Assembly (NCBI GenBank): GCA_009694925.1
Contig: SIBX01000012.1
Span: 1-19,252 of the forward strand
Reading direction: 5' to 3'
Length of the DNA stretch: 19,252 bases
Origin: Minisyncoccota bacterium
GTDB lineage: Bacteria > Patescibacteriota > Minisyncoccia > UBA6257 > 1-14-0-10-40-38
The notes beneath the pieces are model-generated. The model was not told where the DNA came from and did no database searches. It was given only the letters and a program-made list of their open reading frames with translations. Below, piece after piece: positions 14,313 through 19,252 of this stretch (within the stretch, counting starts at the first letter, position 1; each line of letters begins with the position of its first letter). The position numbers were made by a program, and so were the translations under genes.

Positions 14313-14335
14313 GTTCAATTACCCTCTCCCGGCAC
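14313..14335 (+). repeat. Direct repeat of the tRNA-Leu 3' end, with encoded CCA
   Basis: GTTCAA, then after a short mismatch CCCTCTCCCGGCAC (14 bp exact), match the T-loop and acceptor 3' strand of the complete tRNA at 14181-14202. Unlike the complete gene, this copy continues as A-CCA. Tandem 3'-end copies of this kind are typical att-site relics of elements that integrate into tRNA genes. Confidence 0.75.
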
Positions 14336-14368
14336 CAAAATATAACTTATTCAGATTGATTTAATAAA

Positions 14369-15433
14369 ATGGTATCTATATTTATTTATAAAATTTTAGA
14401 GAATAAGCAAATTATTTCTCTACTATATCCAATTTTTGGTGAAAAGAAGAACGATAATCAACTATATAACACTAGTGCTTTTAAGTATTTTGATAAGCCA
14501 TTTTTTAAAGTAGTTGATAAAATACAGGATGCTGACTTCATTCTTATTCCTCATCTATATAAATCATTAGAGGATTCCTATATTAAAGAAGCTGAAAGCT
14601 TTTCAAAAATTAATAACAAAATATTATTAATTTATGCTTATGGCGATTTAGATCAAAAAATTAAAGTAAAAAATGCCATCGTCATGAAGTATTCTGGTTA
14701 TCGCCATTCAATGAAACCCTGGGAATTGGTCATTCCACCAAATGCAGCAGATGCATCGCTAGAAACCTCAATTATTTATCGAAACAAAACCAACACAATT
14801 CCAATTATCGGATTTTGTGGCTGGGCAGATTCTAAAAATATATCTGATAAAATCAAGCTTTTTATTAGAAATCTATACATTGAAATAAAATCAATACTCT
14901 CCTTAAACCAAAAAATAAATGCTAGTAAAAAGGGAATTTATTTTCGTAAAAAATCAATAAAATACCTACAATCATCCTCGCTGGTAAAAACCTCATTTAT
15001 TATTAGAAAATCTTTCTCAATGCATAGAAAGACTATTTCTCTAGATCCTGAAATTGCAAGAAGAGAATTTTTAGAAAATATAAAATCTAGCGATCTAATG
15101 CTTGATGTCCGAGGAGACGGAAATGCGTCTACTAGATTTTATGAAGCACTAAGCTTAGGCAGAATACCAATAGTAATTGATACCGAACTCATTCTTCCCC
15201 TAGAAGACGTTATTCCTTATCGCGATTTTTGTCTTTTTGTTCCATTTTCAGACATAAAAAATCTTCCCCAAATAGTCCATAAATACTACGAATCAATGTC
15301 AGTAGATGATTTTATGAAAAAACAAAAACTTGCTAGAGAAATGTTCGAAAAATATTTACGAAGTGATAAGTTTTATAGTTTTATTTTTAGTTCAAAAGAA
15401 GAAATTCTAAAAAGAGCCACGCCATCAACATAA
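14369..15433 (+). CDS. Exostosin-like (GT47-type) glycosyltransferase
   Basis: 354 residues. Exostosin-family enzymes transfer sugars in polysaccharide synthesis. The donor-domain signature is in the C-terminal half: SDLMLDVRGDGNASTRFYEA (241-260), then LSLGRIPIVIDTELILPLED (261-280) and CLFVPFSD. The N-terminal half is a Rossmann-like domain starting near ADFILIPHLY (55-64), with IIGFCGW at 146-152. No membrane segment or signal peptide is seen, so it is cytoplasmic. It begins 34 bp after the tRNA-Leu 3' repeat and stands alone on the plus strand, converging with the cohesin operon. The position suggests it may have arrived with DNA integrated at the tRNA. The substrate is unknown. Confidence 0.82.
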   Translation: MVSIFIYKILENKQIISLLYPIFGEKKNDNQLYNTSAFKYFDKPFFKVVDKIQDADFILIPHLYKSLEDSYIKEAESFSKINNKILLIYAYGDLDQKIKVKNAIVMKYSGYRHSMKPWELVIPPNAADASLETSIIYRNKTNTIPIIGFCGWADSKNISDKIKLFIRNLYIEIKSILSLNQKINASKKGIYFRKKSIKYLQSSSLVKTSFIIRKSFSMHRKTISLDPEIARREFLENIKSSDLMLDVRGDGNASTRFYEALSLGRIPIVIDTELILPLEDVIPYRDFCLFVPFSDIKNLPQIVHKYYESMSVDDFMKKQKLAREMFEKYLRSDKFYSFIFSSKEEILKRATPST

Positions 15434-15441
15434 AGAGCAAA

Positions 15442-15458
15442 AGATTTAAAAAAAATCT
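15442..15458. repeat. Weak AT hairpin between convergent genes
   Basis: AGATTT-AAAAA-AAATCT lies between the exostosin-like gene and the end of the cohesin operon. Its position fits a terminator, but the stem has only one G-C pair, so it is doubtful. Confidence 0.25.
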
Positions 15459-16203
15459 ATTTCAAGTCCCCAATATCATGATCTAGATTTCTTTCGATAC
15501 TATCTATTTCTTCCAATATTTTATCTCTCTTTTCTATTTCTTCTGGCTTTAATGGACGAGTCTGGGATTCTTGAGCCAAAGCTTTTAGCTGATCCATTAG
15601 GTCCTTACGGATTTCAGCAAATCCTTTATGAAAACGCTCCTCTGTATCTTTAAGTTGCTTGTCTCTAAGCCCTTTTTGTAAAATATTAATTTTCTTTTTA
15701 AAATATATAAATACTGCCAATAAAATTAATAAGAAAAACAATAAAATTGAAGCTATAAATACATACTTAATCCTTAATCCAAAAATATTTATTCCATTAA
15801 CTTTAGATCTAATAATTCTTGGGTTTGACCAACCAGATACCGAAGCCCCGATCTGCTGCCTCGCAACAACCTTCCAATCTCCAGAAGTTAGATAAACTCT
15901 ATCTGTAACCACCCATTCCCCTAAAGAATCTGCATTTCTTACAAATTTAACTGGTTTTTCTGGATTTCCCTGCTTTTCAAGCATAACGGTAATTATTGCG
16001 TTCGGATTTGAACGACCCTCAATATATAGAAAGTCTTCTATTGTATTAAATTCTGGTTCCGGAACTATAGAGATTGACGGCTCAACAAGATTTTGAATAT
16101 TTTGCTGACCAAAAGAATTTATTGGCGAAATAAAATAAGACAAAGCAAATGTAGCTGTTAAAATAAAAATATTGAAAAACTTTGGTTTATTTTTTGATAA
16201 CAT
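15457..16203 (-). CDS. Membrane protein with Ig-like ectodomain and cytoplasmic coiled coil
   Basis: 248 residues from the ATG at 16203. A longer frame starts with TTG at 16224 and would overlap the previous gene by 17 bp; the ATG gives a clean signal sequence and a 4-bp gap. Residues 8-31 are a hydrophobic signal or anchor. Residues 54-128 form an Ig-like beta module (FLYIEGRSNPNAIITVMLEK, then GEWVVTD and SGDWKVVARQQIG), of the kind found in bacterial surface proteins. A second membrane helix lies at about 147-168, followed by a highly charged helical tail (172-248) likely to form a coiled coil in the cytoplasm. It is the last gene of the cohesin/dockerin operon and may link the surface assembly to a cytoplasmic partner (inference). 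Confidence 0.8.
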   Translation of the reverse strand: MLSKNKPKFFNIFILTATFALSYFISPINSFGQQNIQNLVEPSISIVPEPEFNTIEDFLYIEGRSNPNAIITVMLEKQGNPEKPVKFVRNADSLGEWVVTDRVYLTSGDWKVVARQQIGASVSGWSNPRIIRSKVNGINIFGLRIKYVFIASILLFFLLILLAVFIYFKKKINILQKGLRDKQLKDTEERFHKGFAEIRKDLMDQLKALAQESQTRPLKPEEIEKRDKILEEIDSIERNLDHDIGDLK

Positions 16204-16207
16204 AATT

Positions 16208-17467
16208 TTAATTTTTGTCTCCAAATAATTTTAACATTTTAAAATCTTCTTTAAGAGCCATTTTTATATGTATATGATGTTTCTTCCATGTTAGATAAAT
16301 TAAAATCAAAACAACTATAATTACTAAAAATATAATCGGCACAAATATTCCCCACGGCACAAAGAACAAATAAAAATCAATTCCATCCGGATTCATAAAC
16401 TGAAAAAATAAAGACAATATATTTAAAACCGCCGACTCATCGCGATAATTTCCTGCTTTATCATAAGACCTAACTATAACTTCATATCGCCCAGGCCTTA
16501 ATCCAGATAATTGATATGGGCTAGAAGATTCAAAAAAGAAAGTTGAATCAGTCGGCCCGCTCTTAAGCGAAACAACCTTAATCTCAAAATAATCAAACCC
16601 AGACAAAGAATCTGTGGTAAAAAATCTCAAAATAGGACTCGTATTAGATGTGTGTCTTGAGGGGGAAACATCTATACCAAAAGCCGCAGTAGGAATTGTA
16701 TCTATGTTTAAAAAATAATGACTTGCGCCACTCCAACTACTCCCAGCTCTCTCTCTTACATGAAAATACCAAATACCGCTTTCTAAATTACTAAGAATTG
16801 CCTCAGCTTCATTAGTATCAACAACAGTATCCGGAATACTATTTGAGTTATGATCAATTGAATAGCTAAATCCCTGCGATTGAGAGCTGGCCGTCCATTT
16901 TAAAATCGGATTAGGATCGTTATACCACTTCCCTTGCTCTGGATGTGTTGGTGAAAAAATTTCTGGTCCCTGAGATGGGGGCAAAATAAATTTAAAATCG
17001 GCCGGTGAGGTTTGCTTTAAAACGTCTGTCCCCAAGCCATCGTTTGCAAGCACAGAAGTATTTGTCTTTCCAAAAGTTACCCTTCCCTCTCCAGGAGAAA
17101 TAACTCTAAAAGTAAAAGACTGGACTATTCCATCTGAGGTATTGATACCGGGCGAAGGTATTCCGCCAACAAAATATATTCTTCCTTGTTGATTTGAATA
17201 ACTGGGTGGCGTTGCCCAAATTTCAACAATAGACTTTCCAAGCGATGGATTGGCTATTTGCAACTTATCGGCAGGAAAAAGCAATTCCACCTCAACAGTA
17301 TTAATTGGGACTTCTTGAGTATTTAATATAATAGAAACATCAAATGTGCTACCTAAAATAAAAGATCCAACGCTTGGGCTAAGTCTTAAGGTTGCAGCTT
17401 CAATTTTATTAAAAAATGATAGCCAAATAAAAACTGCGAATATTAAAATTGTAGATTTCTTAATCAC
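16208..17467 (-). CDS. Membrane-anchored cohesin-domain surface protein
   Basis: 419 residues with a GTG start at 17467. A signal peptide (1-24, MIKKSTILIFAVFIWLSFFN) precedes a cohesin-like domain at about 25-160. It begins LRLSPSVGSFILGSTFDVSI with EVELLFPADKLQI, and ends in a strand with GEGRVTFGKTNTSVLANDGL, the usual cohesin finish. Two Ig/fibronectin-like modules follow (about 170-260 and 265-350), then one membrane helix (about 368-394) and a short basic cytoplasmic tail. Cohesin domains bind dockerins with high affinity, and the gene just upstream encodes a dockerin loop. The display is therefore signal peptide, cohesin outward, C-terminal anchor. No cellulase or other catalytic domain is nearby. 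Confidence 0.87.
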   Translation of the reverse strand: MIKKSTILIFAVFIWLSFFNKIEAATLRLSPSVGSFILGSTFDVSIILNTQEVPINTVEVELLFPADKLQIANPSLGKSIVEIWATPPSYSNQQGRIYFVGGIPSPGINTSDGIVQSFTFRVISPGEGRVTFGKTNTSVLANDGLGTDVLKQTSPADFKFILPPSQGPEIFSPTHPEQGKWYNDPNPILKWTASSQSQGFSYSIDHNSNSIPDTVVDTNEAEAILSNLESGIWYFHVRERAGSSWSGASHYFLNIDTIPTAAFGIDVSPSRHTSNTSPILRFFTTDSLSGFDYFEIKVVSLKSGPTDSTFFFESSSPYQLSGLRPGRYEVIVRSYDKAGNYRDESAVLNILSLFFQFMNPDGIDFYLFFVPWGIFVPIIFLVIIVVLILIYLTWKKHHIHIKMALKEDFKMLKLFGDKN

Positions 17468-17510
17468 TTACTTAATTATAGTTTATTTCGAGAATATCAA
17501 TAAGTGGCAA

Positions 17511-18233
17511 TTAAAAATGAAATATCTTCAAAACGAAACTACCCAGCGCCCTTATAAATCCCAAAAAAGATCTTGTGATTGAAGATTTTATTTCATTTAT
17601 TTTTTTAGTAGTTGAAGAGATGGCAGACTCAAATTGAGCCAATCCTAAGTCAAAGTTATTAATTTTAGTTTTTGGAGTTACTAGTCTACTTTCAAGGACA
17701 AAAGACGGAGCAGATAATTTTTCTGTCCAACCAGAAAACATTAAAGACATAAATTTAATACTTAATTCCTTTGGCGTGCTAAATAAAATACTTAAATCCT
17801 TTAAATTCACTCTTCCGTCGCAATTCAAATCCACAATTTTACTACAAGTAAATTCTTTTGGTGGCAAAGTTATTCCTCCAGAATCGACTGGATAGCTAAA
17901 ACTAGGTTCTTCACTAAAAAATATTGATCCGCCTCCACCACCGCCTCCACCACCGCCAGAAGAACTTGACGTAGATGTAAAAAAATACAAAAATCCGCTT
18001 CTAAGCTGATTTGAGACCGAAGTTGAAATACCGGTCGCATTTTGAGAGAGATAGCTCCACAAAACAAAATTAACAGAAGTTGAATATTCTGTTCCTTCAC
18101 TAAATACAGGATCCTTAACCACAAAACTACTACTAGAAAAATCATTAGCCAAGGCTAATTGATTAAAACAAAAAAAATAAACTCCAAACAAAAATATCAA
18201 TAAAAAGAAATTCTGTTTGAAGTTTATTTTCAT
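17511..18233 (-). CDS. Secreted protein with polyglycine linker and a single dockerin-type calcium loop
   Basis: 240 residues. A signal peptide (1-29) precedes an N-terminal domain (31-85) with SSSFVVKDPVFSEG and NQLRSGFLYFF. A ten-glycine linker (93-102) follows. The dockerin-like loop is VDLNCDGRVNLKDLSILF (134-151), with calcium ligands at D135, N137, D139, N143 and D146. Only one loop is seen, where classical dockerins have two. C130 and C138 could form a disulfide around it. The C-terminal 60 residues are amphipathic or hydrophobic and may associate with membrane. It starts 34 bp after the previous gene and lies 43 bp before the cohesin gene, so the two are made together. Confidence 0.85.
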   Translation of the reverse strand: MKINFKQNFFLLIFLFGVYFFCFNQLALANDFSSSSFVVKDPVFSEGTEYSTSVNFVLWSYLSQNATGISTSVSNQLRSGFLYFFTSTSSSSGGGGGGGGGGSIFFSEEPSFSYPVDSGGITLPPKEFTCSKIVDLNCDGRVNLKDLSILFSTPKELSIKFMSLMFSGWTEKLSAPSFVLESRLVTPKTKINNFDLGLAQFESAISSTTKKINEIKSSITRSFLGFIRALGSFVLKIFHF

Positions 18234-18267
18234 GTTTTAGCGTCCAGAAATAAATAAATTAGATTTA

Positions 18268-18690
18268 TTATTTAACAAGATTATTCTGCGCCATTATTCC
18301 CTGGACAACCTTAGAATCACTTCTTAAATCTTCTATGAATAAAATTTGATCTCTATTAATGGCCATTTTATCAACTGGGCCATGTATCTCACCTCCAAAT
18401 TTTACTAAACTAATAGCCTGTTGAGATTGATCGTCTTTAGATCGTGGTTGAATTTGAGTAACATTTATATAATAAATATCAGATAAAATAGGATACTGAG
18501 AATTCATTCTAGAAAGCTTACCAAAATAAGTGTTTCCATTTGTTAGAAAAACTGCTTGATAAGAATCGCTAGAACCAAATGTTTCTGTTCCATTTTTCCA
18601 CATAGAAACAAATACAGCCACTCCAACCAAAACAACAATCAGAACGATAAATTTAACTGATCTGCCTCCGCCCTTAACTTCTTGTTCCAT
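18268..18690 (-). CDS. Membrane-anchored conserved hypothetical protein, first gene of the cohesin operon
   Basis: 140 residues. One membrane helix at about 13-31 is followed by a small extracytoplasmic domain with YQAVFLTNGNTYFGKL (44-59), DIYYINV (71-77) and a closing block KFGGEIHGPVDKMAINRDQI (97-116). I recognise this general pattern from CPR-type genomes but know of no function. It is the first gene behind a strong promoter and starts 34 bp before the dockerin-type gene. The family is not catalytic by any motif I can see. Confidence 0.78.
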   Translation of the reverse strand: MEQEVKGGGRSVKFIVLIVVLVGVAVFVSMWKNGTETFGSSDSYQAVFLTNGNTYFGKLSRMNSQYPILSDIYYINVTQIQPRSKDDQSQQAISLVKFGGEIHGPVDKMAINRDQILFIEDLRSDSKVVQGIMAQNNLVK

Positions 18691-18743
18691 ATAATTTAAT
18701 AATTCGATTATTTTATAATTTCGACCGAAAGCACACGCATTAC

Positions 18744-18772
18744 ATTATAAATCCCCGCCTAAATAATGTAAA
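18744..18772 (-). promoter_or_regulatory. Strong sigma70-type promoter of the cohesin/dockerin operon
   Basis: On the minus strand TTTACA (18772-18767) and a perfect TATAAT (18749-18744) are separated by exactly 17 bp. The predicted start is near 18736, giving a leader of about 45 nt before the first gene. Confidence 0.7.
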
Positions 18773-18788
18773 CAGAAAAATATCAGCT

Positions 18789-19252
18789 CTAAGGCACAAA
18801 CGCCACACAATCCTCGTCGACCAAGTCAATTTTGCCGTCCAAGTCGTTATCTATTACATCAGAGCAAGACAACTGATCGTTCTCTGGTGGTGGCGGTGGT
18901 GGAGGAGGAATAAAAGCTAAACAATCTGGATCCGCCAAATCCACTAAGTCGTCCAAGTCGTTATCTATTACATCAGAGCACAATATCTGATCATTTTCTA
19001 ATACGGGTAAAATTTCCGTTGTGCTACTCGCGGTTTCGCTTGGATAAAACTCATCACAATCATGATCTGCAACATCCACATATCCATCCAAATCATTGTC
19101 TATTCCGTCCGAGCACAATATCTGATCATTTTCTATTACAGCAACAATCGCCCGAACAGCATCGTCTAATGGCGAAGATGGTTTAAATGCAGAACAATCG
19201 GAGTCATTTAAATCAACTTCATTATCAAAGTCATTATCTATTCCGTCTAAGC
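18789..19252 (-). CDS. C-terminal part of a surface protein with tandem Cys/Asp-rich (DNDxD) repeats; N-terminus outside window
   Basis: The frame is open from the window edge to a TAG at 18789; about 154 codons are visible. Four repeats are seen, each about 20 residues and following the plan C-S-D-x-I-D-N-D-L-D-x-x-V-D-x-x-D-x-D-C. One example is CSDVIDNDLDGKIDLVDEDC. The first, at the edge, reads LDGIDNDFDNEVDLNDSDC. Such repeats occur in secreted proteins of many bacteria and probably bind calcium and carry a Cys-Cys staple. They are separated by linkers, one an eight-proline run. At DNA level a 31-bp exact direct repeat lies at 18836-18866 and 18950-18980. The earliest in-window TTG (19118) is internal, not the true start. 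Confidence 0.82.
   Translation of the reverse strand, partial: LDGIDNDFDNEVDLNDSDCSAFKPSSPLDDAVRAIVAVIENDQILCSDGIDNDLDGYVDVADHDCDEFYPSETASSTTEILPVLENDQILCSDVIDNDLDDLVDLADPDCLAFIPPPPPPPPENDQLSCSDVIDNDLDGKIDLVDEDCVAFVP
18836..18980. repeat. 31-bp exact direct repeat within the DNDxD repeat gene
   Basis: The copies are at 18836-18866 and 18950-18980, each encoding part of the Cys/Asp-rich motif. Exact nucleotide identity suggests recent duplication or gene conversion among repeats. Confidence 0.8.

Noticed and set aside
14010..14318. Minus-strand ORF of 102 codons with CRERDLNPQALRH
   Set aside because: Antisense of tRNA-Leu(CAA) and the GIY-YIG gene; no independent coding signal.
14215..14368. 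Open frame with a possible GTG start at 14263 (VKEVLKPKGFKEEF) after the tRNA
   Set aside because: Only about 33 codons, runs through the tRNA 3' repeat, and has no family resemblance; better read as part of the tRNA-duplication debris.
17929..17958. GC-rich trinucleotide repeat as a regulatory or CRISPR-like repeat
   Set aside because: It simply encodes the ten-glycine linker of the dockerin-type protein; no spacer structure. No CRISPR array was seen in the window.

Overview
The window is AT-rich (about 30% GC by eye) bacterial DNA with short intergenic gaps, few Shine-Dalgarno sequences and several small membrane proteins. The gene content points to a Patescibacteria/CPR organism, most likely a Parcubacteria-like lineage: a short RecO, a DUF4012 protein, a lone PilO-like protein, a diverged FolD, and a cohesin/dockerin surface-protein cluster. 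This placement is inferred from family resemblance, not from a database search.

Layout. 1-2030 (minus): a membrane-anchored protein with repeated extracellular domains (C-terminus cut by the window edge), preceded by recO. 2130-2587: tRNA-Leu(GAG) on plus converges with rplS on minus, and a perfect bidirectional terminator lies between them. 2795-6005 (plus): a GT4 glycosyltransferase and a DUF4012 membrane protein, probably for cell-surface glycan. 5950-8692 (minus): tRNA-Ile(GAU), tRNA-Val(GAC), folD, an ECF-type sigma factor, a small membrane protein and an RluA-family pseudouridine synthase; the last overlaps the DUF4012 gene tail to tail. 8745-9507 (minus): a PilO-like protein and a small membrane protein. 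9533-12642 (plus): dprA and topA, coupled through a TAATG overlap and followed by a terminator. 12706-13614 (minus): parB with no parA beside it.

13645-14335 is the most unusual stretch. A 5' tRNA-Leu half is broken by three short inserts, two of which are perfect hairpins. A small GIY-YIG nuclease ORF follows, and a complete tRNA-Leu(CAA) begins one base after its stop codon. About 110 bp of hairpin-rich DNA comes next, then a second copy of the tRNA-Leu 3' end, this one with an encoded CCA. It looks like a tRNA gene that was invaded and rebuilt. An exostosin-like glycosyltransferase lies immediately downstream (14369-15433, plus).

15457-18690 (minus) is a four-gene operon with a strong sigma70-type promoter. 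It encodes a membrane-anchored conserved protein, a secreted protein with one dockerin-type calcium loop, a membrane-anchored cohesin-domain protein, and a membrane protein with an Ig-like ectodomain and a cytoplasmic coiled coil. Upstream is the C-terminus of a surface protein with tandem Cys/Asp-rich repeats. Together these suggest a noncovalent surface-assembly system (inference). Housekeeping genes (recO, rplS, folD, topA, dprA, parB) are interleaved with surface and glycan genes throughout.
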